Shown here: positions 7,738 to 14,836 of the stretch, piece after piece
Numbering within the stretch: the stretch's first letter is position 1
Layout: the number at the start of each line of letters is the position of its first letter
DNA from: an uncultured Pelagibacteraceae bacterium
GTDB lineage: Bacteria; Pseudomonadota; Alphaproteobacteria; Pelagibacterales; Pelagibacteraceae
Length of the DNA: 39,846 nt
Direction of reading: 5' to 3'
NCBI GenBank assembly: GCA_902604065.1
Contig: CACKXF010000011.1
Location: 1-39,846 of the forward strand
Notes under the pieces: generated by a model
Databases searched by the model: none
What the model was told of the DNA's origin: nothing
Seen by the model: only the letters and a program-made list of their open reading frames with translations
Program-made: the position numbers and the translations under genes

Positions 7738-8313
7738 TTATAATTTTCTAGCTAAATCTCTTACTCTGTTCATGTAACTTTTAAACTTCTCCTGCGACAT
7801 TCCAGGTAATACCTCATAAAATCTTATATAACTAGTTTTCATCCCTCCTAGCTTCAAAACTCCTGCTTTAATTCTTCTAAAAGGAATATTTTGAAACCAA
7901 GTTTGTATTGAAAACCAATTACCACCATAGGTCATAGACATAATTGCTTTTTTATTTTTCATTGCTCCAGCCACTGGATAACCCCAATTACCAACTAATC
8001 TTTTAAAAGAAAAGAACCATTTAGGAGCAAGCACAAGATCTATCCAGTTTTCTAAAATTGCCGTAGCTCTTAAATTGTAGCAAGGAGATATCATGAATAA
8101 AACATCACTTTTCTCTAATCTTTTTCTATAATCTAAAATTTGTGTACTAGGCTCAGATCCGTCGTAAAAAGGCATAGGTTTTTCTTCATGTAAATTTACC
8201 AGATCAATCTCGTGACCTAATTTTTTTGCCTCTGAACAAAAGGTATCTCTAATTTCTTGATTGAAACTTTTATTTATATTGTGATGTCCATAAACAACAA
8301 ATATTCTACTCAT
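7738..8313 (-). CDS. NAD(P)H-dependent flavoprotein oxidoreductase (flavodoxin-like fold)
   Basis: 191 aa with the layout of the NQO1/KefF/MdaB quinone reductase family: an N-terminal beta strand and FMN/FAD loop (IFVVYGHHNINKSFN), the central SPCYNLRATAILENWIDLV, where related proteins have FP-W-F-PA-LK-W-D, and the segment MTYGGNW corresponding to the TTGG loop near the flavin. These proteins reduce quinones or other electrophiles by two electrons in the cytoplasm. The substrate is not visible. No potassium efflux (kefC) gene is nearby to support a KefF role. Confidence 0.75.
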   Translation of the reverse strand: MSRIFVVYGHHNINKSFNQEIRDTFCSEAKKLGHEIDLVNLHEEKPMPFYDGSEPSTQILDYRKRLEKSDVLFMISPCYNLRATAILENWIDLVLAPKWFFSFKRLVGNWGYPVAGAMKNKKAIMSMTYGGNWFSIQTWFQNIPFRRIKAGVLKLGGMKTSYIRFYEVLPGMSQEKFKSYMNRVRDLARKL

Positions 8314-8326
8314 TTACTCCTTTTAC

Positions 8327-8545
8327 TTATTTTTTTTTAAAATATCTAATTATTTCTTGTACTCTAATAAACTTAATTCCAAAAACAAACCCTAAACCAA
8401 TGCCATACCATACAGCTCCTGCTAAACCATATCCATCTATACTAATATCAACTTCATAATAGGTTTGAATTTTTCTAACAAAATAATAAAAAATTAAAGA
8501 ACCAATAAACCCATTAATAAAAAAAAATTTATTTATCCTTTTCAA
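8327..8545 (-). CDS. Small two-span membrane protein
   Basis: The ORF track begins at a GTG at 8578, which overlaps the upstream small gene by 50 bases. I prefer the TTG at 8545, which is preceded by GGAAGG at six bases' spacing and gives 72 aa starting MKRINKFFFIN. Two hydrophobic segments are present, one near the start (FFFINGFIGSLIFYYFV) and a Gly-rich one (GYGLAGAVWYGIGLGFVFGI). The C-terminus is basic (RYFKKK). No family is recognised. It ends 13 bases before the flavoprotein gene, so the two are probably transcribed together. Confidence 0.55.
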   Translation of the reverse strand: MKRINKFFFINGFIGSLIFYYFVRKIQTYYEVDISIDGYGLAGAVWYGIGLGFVFGIKFIRVQEIIRYFKKK

Positions 8546-8681
8546 TTTTGTCCTTCCAAAAAAAGACTCCTGTACCACCCCCTATTAATATAGCAGATAC
8601 TATCCATGCTGATTCGTGCTTTACAAATATAGTTATTACCCCTGCTATCACTAGAAGCACACCTAAATGTCTATTTTTCAT
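8529..8681 (-). CDS. Small membrane protein, about 50 aa
   Basis: The track ORF starts at 8759, but the Met at 8681 is preceded by AGGA at a good distance and starts a typical MKNRHLGVLLVIAGVI sequence, so the shorter form is preferred. Two hydrophobic stretches (LGVLLVIAGVITIFV and AWIVSAILIGGGTGVFFW) are separated by KHES; the C-terminus is charged (KDKIEKDK). No family is recognised. It overlaps the next small membrane gene slightly, suggesting a coupled pair of tiny membrane proteins. Confidence 0.55.
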   Translation of the reverse strand: MKNRHLGVLLVIAGVITIFVKHESAWIVSAILIGGGTGVFFWKDKIEKDK

Positions 8682-8735
8682 AATTAATCCTATATTGACT
8701 TTTATGAAGGTTATACAATAGAATTGAAATACCAT

Positions 8736-8768
8736 CCACATGGTCAGAAAGTGGCTCATCTACATGAG
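8736..8768 (+). repeat. Two short adjacent inverted repeats upstream of the small plus-strand gene
   Basis: CCAC/GTGG (8736-8739 with 8751-8754) is followed immediately by CTCAT/ATGAG (8755-8759 with 8764-8768, four-base loop). Both lie in the 36-70 bases before the ATG at 8805 and could fold in its leader RNA. Each stem alone is short enough to be chance. Confidence 0.35.
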
Positions 8769-8804
8769 TTAAAAGTAGGTTGAATAAACAAACAAGGAGT
8801 ATGC

Positions 8805-8996
8805 ATGGATAGACATACAAAATTGTTAAAAGAATTCAGCCTAAAAAAAACACAGGCTGAACTTTTAAACAAGCTAAGAAAATCCAGAAAAGCCATCGAT
8901 ACAGGCAAGTCAGGTACTTTTGGTTATAGATTAAAGCAAGGTACTAATGCTGGAAAAGTTCTTAAACATTTAAAAAAGACCTCGGATAACATTTAA
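8805..8996 (+). CDS. Small basic protein of unknown function, 63 aa
   Basis: Starts at an ATG preceded by AAGGAG at five bases' spacing, one of the best Shine-Dalgarno sequences in this window, which otherwise shows few. The product is basic and largely helical, beginning MDRHTKLLKEFSLKKTQAEL, with a Gly-containing middle (TGKSGTFGYRLKQGTNAG) and no membrane segment. I do not recognise a family. The coding sequence contains a strong imperfect hairpin and is followed eight bases after the stop by a GC-rich hairpin. It is either a genuine small protein gene, perhaps highly expressed, or a structured RNA that also carries an ORF. Confidence 0.55.
   Translation: MDRHTKLLKEFSLKKTQAELLNKLRKSRKAIDTGKSGTFGYRLKQGTNAGKVLKHLKKTSDNI
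8826..8868 (+). repeat. Long imperfect hairpin inside the 63-aa gene
   Basis: TTCAGCCT (8835-8842) pairs perfectly with AGGCTGAA (8854-8861) across an A-rich 11-base loop. Outside a two-base bulge, TTAAAAG (8826-8832) pairs with CTTTTAA (8862-8868). The total is 15 base pairs with one bulge, strong for DNA this AT-rich and unexpected inside a coding sequence. Confidence 0.6.
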
Positions 8997-9003
8997 CTCT
9001 TGT

Positions 9004-9026
9004 AGGGGCAGGACTATACTGCCCCT
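9004..9026 (+). terminator. GC-rich hairpin after the 63-aa gene, possible terminator
   Basis: AGGGGCAG and CTGCCCCT form an eight-pair stem, seven of them over the GC-rich core, around the loop GACTATA. It begins eight bases after the stop codon. The tail TAATCAAATAATTT has only scattered Ts, so intrinsic termination would be weak; a 3' stabilising hairpin is the alternative. Confidence 0.5.
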
Positions 9027-9079
9027 TAATCAAATAATTTAATAGCCAAATTCTATTTTTAATTATAAAAAAGATCTAT

Positions 9080-10114
9080 ATGGAATCAATGCTAGTAATA
9101 TTAGTAATATTATTAATAATTTTAAATCTGAGTATAATTTATTTTTTAACTCGAAAAAAAGAAAAAGAGCAAATTCAAGATACTACTCAAATATTAAAAG
9201 ATGAAATAAACTTATTAAAAAATAGTTTTAGCAACTCATTTGGCGACATGTCCAAAGAGATAGCTAAAGATATGACAGGCGCTCTTACAAGAGTTGATGA
9301 AAAAGTTGGTATTTTTAATAAACAAGTTGAAGATTTAAATAAAAGCCAAGATAGCTTCAGTAGAATTTTATCAGGTGTTAAACAATACGGTGTTCTCGCT
9401 GAATTTTCATTAGGATCTCTACTGAAAGATTTGCTCCCGGCATCACAATATCTTGAAAATGTAAAAACGAAACCAGAAGAAACATCTGACACAGTTGAAT
9501 TTGCTGTTCGTCTTCAAGATGTTCTAGTGCCTATAGACAGTCATTGGCCGATAGAAAAATTCAAAGCTATCGATGAAGCTTTTCAAAATAAAGATAAGGA
9601 GGCTTTAAATAATGCAAGAAAAGAATTAGCAGCAGCGTTTAAAAATAAAGCTAAAGCTGTAAATTCGAAATATATATCACCGCCTAAGACAACTGACTTT
9701 GCAATTATATATGCTCCCACCGAGGGTCTATTTGCTGAATTGTCTAGTTATAGAGATCCAAAAACAAAAGAACTCTTATTACAAGAGCTTAGAAATAAAT
9801 ACAAAATAACAGTAGCTGGACCAAATACATTATCGGCACTTTTGCAATCATATCATTTAGGATTTCAAACTTTGAAAGTTCAACAACATGCCACTCAAAT
9901 TTATGGAGACTTAAGAAATATTTCTAATCGATTTGAAAAACATTTTGAAGGGATTAAAGATTTAAGAAAAAAATTAGAACAAGCAATTTCTGCTACAGAT
10001 AATTTTGGTCGAGATGCTCGATCGATAATGAATACCTTAGGAAGCATTAAGGATCCAGAGCAAATCGATAAAGCTCTAGATGAAAACAATCAAAAGATTA
10101 AAATTTTAAAATAA
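9080..10114 (+). CDS. rmuC: RmuC family DNA recombination protein
   Basis: RmuC proteins limit recombination at inverted repeats and are predicted nuclease-fold proteins with an N-terminal anchor. Here residues 3-23 (MLVILVILLIILNLSIIYFL) form a single membrane anchor, followed by a helical region to about residue 95 and then the conserved core: GVLAEFSLGSLLKDLLP, VPIDSHWPIEKF, DFAIIYAPTEGLFAEL and ITVAGPNTLSALLQSY, all typical of the family. At 344 aa it is shorter than E. coli RmuC (475), mainly in the coiled-coil part. It is followed after six bases by exonuclease I on the same strand, making a recombination/repair pair. Confidence 0.92.
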   Translation: MESMLVILVILLIILNLSIIYFLTRKKEKEQIQDTTQILKDEINLLKNSFSNSFGDMSKEIAKDMTGALTRVDEKVGIFNKQVEDLNKSQDSFSRILSGVKQYGVLAEFSLGSLLKDLLPASQYLENVKTKPEETSDTVEFAVRLQDVLVPIDSHWPIEKFKAIDEAFQNKDKEALNNARKELAAAFKNKAKAVNSKYISPPKTTDFAIIYAPTEGLFAELSSYRDPKTKELLLQELRNKYKITVAGPNTLSALLQSYHLGFQTLKVQQHATQIYGDLRNISNRFEKHFEGIKDLRKKLEQAISATDNFGRDARSIMNTLGSIKDPEQIDKALDENNQKIKILK

Positions 10115-10120
10115 CCGATA

Positions 10121-11545
10121 ATGTCAAATTTTGTTTTCTATGATTTTGAAACAAGCTCATCTAACAAATACTGGGGTCAAATAATTCAAATCGGAGCTAT
10201 TCTAACTAATGAAAATTTAGAGGAGTTAGATCGTTTCGACGCCAGATGCAGGCTTAGCCCAGGAATAATACCTGAAGCAATGGCTTTAATAGTGAATAAA
10301 ACATCACCAGCAATGTTAAAAAAATCTAATTTATCTCATTATGAAATGATAAGACAGTTTGTTGAGACACTTAAAAAATGGGGAAAATCCACTTACATAG
10401 GATTTAATAGTATCGAATTTGATGAAGAATTTTTAAGATGTACCCTTTTTCAAACGTTAGAATATCCATATATTACTAGCACAAATGGAAATACTCGAGG
10501 AGATATATTAAGTTTAGCTAGAGCTGCAAATCTTTATTATCCAAAAACACTTAAAAATTCTGTAAATGCAAAGGGTAATGATGTTTATAAACTAGATCAA
10601 ATGGCTCCATTAAACGGCATAGACCATGGTGATGCTCATAGCGCAATCGGAGATGTAATAGCAACTTTAGGTATAGCAAAACTAATAGCTAAAAAAGCTC
10701 CTAATGTATGGAAAGCAAGCTTAATGACTTTGGACAAAAACCAAACTTTAAAATTAATAAAAGAAGAAGAATACTTTTGTACGAACGAGTATTTTTATGG
10801 AAAAAGCAGGCCTTATGTCCAAACATTTATTTGCCAACACCCACAATATCAATGGCCGTTATGTTTTGATTTAAGACATGATCCAAGTATTTATTTAAAA
10901 ATGCCTATTCAAGAATTAACATTAGCTATGAAAAAGCAACCTAAATTTATAAGAACCGTCAGGCATAATAAACATCCTGTGATTATGAATCCAAATTATG
11001 GAACAATCTTTGATGAATATAAAATTATAGGATTAAAAAAACTTAAAGAGAGAGCAAATTTAATAAAAGAAAATAAAGATTTTGCAGAAAAAATTACAAG
11101 CATTAAACAGTCAGAAATTGAAGAAAAAGAATACACTAAATCGCAAGAAGATCTTACTCCTGAGGAAAGTATATATGATTTTTCTCAATCCAAAAAAGAA
11201 GACAATAAAATTATGTCCGAGTTCCATAGTCAAAATTGGGATAAAAAATTATCCGTAATATCTAAATTTAAAGATGAAAGGCTTAAATATTTTGGAAAAA
11301 AACTTATGTATATGGAAAAACCTGATTTACTTAATAAAGAAGATTACAATTCAATCCATAAAGATATTGCTAAAAGGCTATTAAGTACGAATAATGAAAA
11401 ATGGAACACGATTCCCAGGACTTATGCAGAAATTGATACGTTAAGGGCCAAATTTGAGAAAGAAGAACAAAAAGAAAAATTAGAAATACTTGATGATATT
11501 AACGCATACGTTGAAGAGTTAGAAAAATTATACTCAAAAGTTTAG
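10121..11545 (+). CDS. sbcB: Exodeoxyribonuclease I
   Basis: Processive 3'-5' exonuclease on single-stranded DNA, active in recombination and mismatch repair. The DEDDh exonuclease residues are visible: DFET at residues 8-11 after MSNFVFY, FNSIEFDEEFLR in the second motif, and DHGDAHSAIGDV with the catalytic His and Asp. The remainder matches the ExoI layout, including a large middle domain and a helical C-terminus with a flexible Lys/Glu-rich linker around residues 320-370. The length of 474 aa is the same as the E. coli enzyme. It pairs with rmuC immediately upstream; thioredoxin follows after 34 bases. Confidence 0.93.
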   Translation: MSNFVFYDFETSSSNKYWGQIIQIGAILTNENLEELDRFDARCRLSPGIIPEAMALIVNKTSPAMLKKSNLSHYEMIRQFVETLKKWGKSTYIGFNSIEFDEEFLRCTLFQTLEYPYITSTNGNTRGDILSLARAANLYYPKTLKNSVNAKGNDVYKLDQMAPLNGIDHGDAHSAIGDVIATLGIAKLIAKKAPNVWKASLMTLDKNQTLKLIKEEEYFCTNEYFYGKSRPYVQTFICQHPQYQWPLCFDLRHDPSIYLKMPIQELTLAMKKQPKFIRTVRHNKHPVIMNPNYGTIFDEYKIIGLKKLKERANLIKENKDFAEKITSIKQSEIEEKEYTKSQEDLTPEESIYDFSQSKKEDNKIMSEFHSQNWDKKLSVISKFKDERLKYFGKKLMYMEKPDLLNKEDYNSIHKDIAKRLLSTNNEKWNTIPRTYAEIDTLRAKFEKEEQKEKLEILDDINAYVEELEKLYSKV

Positions 11546-11579
11546 TTGACTTTAAAAGAAAAATAACTATTTAAGTTAT

Positions 11580-11900
11580 ATGCCAACAAAACCAGTAACA
11601 GATAACTCTTTTGAAAACGAAGTTATTAAGTCTGATAAACCCATAGTAGTAGATTTTTGGGCAGAATGGTGCGGGCCATGCAAACAAATAGGACCTGTAT
11701 TAGAAGAAATCTCCAACGAAATGAGCGACCAAGTAATTATTGCTAAACACAATATAGATCAAGAACCTAACATTCCTACTAAGTATGGCATTAGAGGGAT
11801 ACCAACAATGCTATTGTTCAAAAGTGGAGAACTTAAAGCCACTAAAGTCGGAGCAACTACTAAAAGCAATATTCTCTCTTGGATTAAAGAAAATATTTAA
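11580..11900 (+). CDS. trxA: Thioredoxin
   Basis: Small cytoplasmic dithiol-disulfide oxidoreductase. The active site WCGPC is at residues 30-34 within the standard VVDFWAEWCGPCK context, and the cis-proline loop GIRGIPTMLLF is present. The length of 106 aa is exactly typical, with no signal peptide. The stop codon TAA shares bases with the stop of the convergent folC. In many Alphaproteobacteria trxA lies next to folC, as here, although on the opposite strand. Confidence 0.96.
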   Translation: MPTKPVTDNSFENEVIKSDKPIVVDFWAEWCGPCKQIGPVLEEISNEMSDQVIIAKHNIDQEPNIPTKYGIRGIPTMLLFKSGELKATKVGATTKSNILSWIKENI

Positions 11901-13159
11901 TTTTTATTTAAAATATTTCCACATTGATATAAAGAACCAAAAACACAAATAATTTTTTTTTGTTTTGTAGTAATTTTTTTTAATGCTTCGCTAAAACTTT
12001 TAGATGGAGAGGCATTGATAGAATTTCTTTTTGCTATTGATGCAAGAGTGTAGGGGGACATTGAATTCTTTTCTCCATCTATGGGAACCGTATATATTTT
12101 ATTAAAAACGCCCTTAAACTGCTTTATGAAGCTAGAAGGTTCTTTGTTTTTCATCATACTCCAAATTCCATATTTATTTTTTTTTATTGTTTTTAAATAT
12201 TCAGATAAATTTTTACCACTCACATCGGAATGACATCCATCTATTAAAAGTTTTTCTCCAGCCTTAAGTTTTTTTCTTAGTTTACCAGAATTTAAAAATT
12301 GAATTCTTCCCTCAAACACCAATTTTGGCAAGGCTTTTTGAATGACTTTTTTTTTAATACCCATATCCAAGGCAATCTTAATTGCCATAGCAATGTTGTT
12401 TAATAAACCTTTTGATAAAATTTTCAAATTTTTTAAGGGTATTAAATTATTTTTATCTTTAAAATAAAAATTATTATATTTTTTTATAATTTTCCAGTTT
12501 TTTGAATAAATTTTCTTACTCAAATTATCTTTTAAAATGTGTTTTATTTTTTTTTCATTTTTAGAGTTTTGCTTTCCAATATATATATTCGTAAAATTAC
12601 ATAAAAACCCCACTTTTTGTAATATAATTTCATCAATTGTTTTTTTTTTTACAAAATTTAAATGTTGTTTGTTTATATTTACAACAGCTTGTAGTTTCGG
12701 AAAATCAAAAACATTTGTAGAGTCTTTTGCAAATAAAGCTCCTGCCTCAACAAGATTATAGTCATTATTATTTTGTGATGCATTAATGATATAAATTAAT
12801 GTCAATGCCTCAAAAGTTGTCAATGGAATTTTTAAATTTTCAATTTTTTTTATTGTTTTTTTTATTTCATTGTAAGAAAGATATCTATTTCCCATCCAAA
12901 ATCTTTCATTAATACTTTTTAAACTTGGAGATATATAAGCACTAGTAGTTTGTCTATTTTCTTCTATAAAAGACTTTAATGAATTTAATACTGAATATTT
13001 ACCGTCTGAACCAAGAATATTAATAACATTTTTTAATTTTCTTTCAGGATTATCAAGTTTACTAAGAGCTAACTTCATTCTTCTTAGGTCAAAATTAACA
13101 GTTTTTTTGAAATGTTTGTTAGCTAGCTGATTGTAAAGTTTTATCGATTGTGACGACAT
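11897..13159 (-). CDS. folC: FolC-like folylpolyglutamate/dihydrofolate synthase with degenerate motifs
   Basis: By position after accD and overall Mur-ligase layout this is FolC, which adds glutamate to dihydropteroate or folates using ATP. Several signatures are altered. The P-loop, usually GTNGKGS, reads GSDGKYS (residues 50-56), keeping Lys and Ser but with Tyr in a glycine position. The GLGGRLDATN region reads GALFAKDSTN. The LDGAHN motif reads IDGCHSD. SPSLKSINER, the EGRIQ segment and the 420-aa length are as expected. The start overlaps the 3' end of accD by 41 bases and is fixed by the need for the N-terminal helix before the P-loop. It could be a working but divergent enzyme or one under relaxed selection; the family is clear, the activity is not. 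Confidence 0.8.
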   Translation of the reverse strand: MSSQSIKLYNQLANKHFKKTVNFDLRRMKLALSKLDNPERKLKNVINILGSDGKYSVLNSLKSFIEENRQTTSAYISPSLKSINERFWMGNRYLSYNEIKKTIKKIENLKIPLTTFEALTLIYIINASQNNNDYNLVEAGALFAKDSTNVFDFPKLQAVVNINKQHLNFVKKKTIDEIILQKVGFLCNFTNIYIGKQNSKNEKKIKHILKDNLSKKIYSKNWKIIKKYNNFYFKDKNNLIPLKNLKILSKGLLNNIAMAIKIALDMGIKKKVIQKALPKLVFEGRIQFLNSGKLRKKLKAGEKLLIDGCHSDVSGKNLSEYLKTIKKNKYGIWSMMKNKEPSSFIKQFKGVFNKIYTVPIDGEKNSMSPYTLASIAKRNSINASPSKSFSEALKKITTKQKKIICVFGSLYQCGNILNKN

Positions 13160-14039
13160 TTTCAGCTTCTTTTTTAGCCTGACTTTCAGATTTTTTCAAC
13201 ATTACGCTTAATAGCGTTCCTATTGTTGAGTTTAAATACTTTCTCTCAACAACTAGATCAATTCCACCATGATCTTTAACATATTCAGCAGTCTGAAATT
13301 CTGCTGGGAGAGTTTCCCTTACCGTATCTTGTATTACTCTACGTCCTGCAAAACCAATAGTTGCTTTAGGCTCTGCAATTAATATATCCCCTAACATGCC
13401 CCATGAGGCAGTAACCCCACCAGTTGTTGGATCGGTTAAAACTACTATGTATGGCAAATTATTTTTTTTAAGCTCATTAATAGCGAGAGTTGTTCTTGTC
13501 ATTTGCATAAGAGCTATAGATGACTCCATCATTCTTTGTCCACCGCTGCAACTAAAAAATATGTAGGGTGTCTTGTTGTTAATTGAATGCTGAACTCCAG
13601 CAATAAATGCTTCTCCTGAAGCTGCACCAAAAGAGCCTCCAATAAATCTAAAGTCTTGAGCTCCTATTGTTACCTCAATATTATTAACTTTTCCTGTTGC
13701 TATTAATATAGCATCGTCCTGACCTGTTTTTTTTCTAGCTACTTTTAATCTATCGGTATATTTTTTATTATCTGTAAAATTTAATGGATCATCTTTAGGT
13801 AAAGGTGTTTCTAATATTTCAAAGGCCCCATTATCCAAAAACATCTTAAATCTTTCTTTACAAGATAATTTATGATGGGCCCCACATTTTGGACAGCAAT
13901 TGTAATTATTCTTAAAGTCTTCTTTATAAATTAAATTTTTACACTCACAAGAAATCCAAAGAGTTTCATCAGCTGTAGACGTCTTTTTTTTAAAAAGTGA
14001 CTTTATTTTTGGTTTTATAAATTTAGTTATCCAGTTCAA
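13119..14039 (-). CDS. accD: Acetyl-CoA carboxylase carboxyltransferase subunit beta
   Basis: Beta subunit of the carboxyltransferase that transfers CO2 from biotin to acetyl-CoA to make malonyl-CoA. An N-terminal zinc-ribbon is visible (CEC and CPKCGAHH), though the first pair is spaced C-x-C rather than the usual C-x2-C. The crotonase-type carboxyltransferase domain follows, with GSFGAASGEAF, FFSCSGGQRMMES and GGVTASWGMLGD. The 306-aa length is normal. It overlaps trpA by four bases upstream and folC by 41 bases downstream. Its partner accA lies at the right end of the window on the other strand. Confidence 0.95.
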   Translation of the reverse strand: MNWITKFIKPKIKSLFKKKTSTADETLWISCECKNLIYKEDFKNNYNCCPKCGAHHKLSCKERFKMFLDNGAFEILETPLPKDDPLNFTDNKKYTDRLKVARKKTGQDDAILIATGKVNNIEVTIGAQDFRFIGGSFGAASGEAFIAGVQHSINNKTPYIFFSCSGGQRMMESSIALMQMTRTTLAINELKKNNLPYIVVLTDPTTGGVTASWGMLGDILIAEPKATIGFAGRRVIQDTVRETLPAEFQTAEYVKDHGGIDLVVERKYLNSTIGTLLSVMLKKSESQAKKEAENVVTIDKTLQSAS

Positions 14040-14836
14040 ATAATTTTCCTTTTAAGGTTTTTTACCATTTTATTTAACTTTGTGACAGGATTTTGTCCTC
14101 CCTCCAAAGATTTGCTTATACTTCTACATAATTGAGAGCCAACAACTAAGCCATCAGCTAATTTTAATGAAGAAATAGTTTTTGTTGTAATGCCAAAACC
14201 TATTACTAAGTTTTTTGCAGAATTTATATTTTTTATTTTTTGGTAATTTTTTAAAATCTTTTTTGAACTAACTTTCAGCTTTCCACCCGTAGTTGATAAC
14301 ATACTAATATAATAAATCATTTCATGAGAGTCTTTTATAATTCCCTTCATTCGTTTTAAAGTAGTAGTGGGAGAAATTAACTGAACATAACAAACTGAAA
14401 ACTTTTTGCATTTTTTTGCAAAAGATTTATTTTCAGGCCATGGTAAATCAACAATTATAATTCCATTAACACCTGAGGTTTTACATTTTTTTAAGAAGTT
14501 ATTCTCTCCATATTGTAAAACTAAATTATAATAGCCCATTAAAATTAAAGGATGATTTTTTTTATAACTCTTAAATTTTTTTGCAATTTTAAACACATCA
14601 TTAATCTTAATGCCTGCTTTTAAAGCTCTATGTGAGCTTTCTTGAATTTGTCCTCCATCGGCTATTGGAGTATTATGAGGAAATCCCAATTCGATAATGT
14701 CGGCATATTCTGAAATTGATTTAAGTATTTTTAATGAGCTATTCTTATTGTTATCTCCGGCAACAGTATAAGTCAAAAGAGCTGGTCTTTTTTCTTTTTT
14801 ACATTCTCGAAATTTATTTTCAATTAAATTTATCAT
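14036..14836 (-). CDS. trpA: Tryptophan synthase alpha chain with altered beta-interface loops
   Basis: TIM-barrel enzyme that cleaves indole-3-glycerol phosphate to indole and glyceraldehyde 3-phosphate. The numbering coincides with the enterobacterial protein: catalytic E49 (IIELG) and D60 (IADG) are present, as is loop-6 T183. The loop around 53-62, normally PFSDPLADGP, reads PHNTPIADGG, so the Asp56 that contacts the beta subunit is Thr. Loop 6, normally SRAGVTG, reads SMLSTTG, replacing Arg179 and Gly181. LMGYYN, VDLP, GFGIT and the phosphate site VVGSQ are normal. Length 266 aa. It overlaps trpB and accD by four bases on each side. Indole release chemistry looks intact; coupling to the beta subunit must differ from the textbook arrangement. 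Confidence 0.9.
   Translation of the reverse strand: MINLIENKFRECKKEKRPALLTYTVAGDNNKNSSLKILKSISEYADIIELGFPHNTPIADGGQIQESSHRALKAGIKINDVFKIAKKFKSYKKNHPLILMGYYNLVLQYGENNFLKKCKTSGVNGIIIVDLPWPENKSFAKKCKKFSVCYVQLISPTTTLKRMKGIIKDSHEMIYYISMLSTTGGKLKVSSKKILKNYQKIKNINSAKNLVIGFGITTKTISSLKLADGLVVGSQLCRSISKSLEGGQNPVTKLNKMVKNLKRKII

Noticed and set aside
13878-13965. AccD zinc site as defective because the first Cys pair is C-x-C
   Set aside because: Alphaproteobacterial AccD proteins often deviate at this pair; the second pair CPKC and the catalytic domain are normal, so no functional claim is made.
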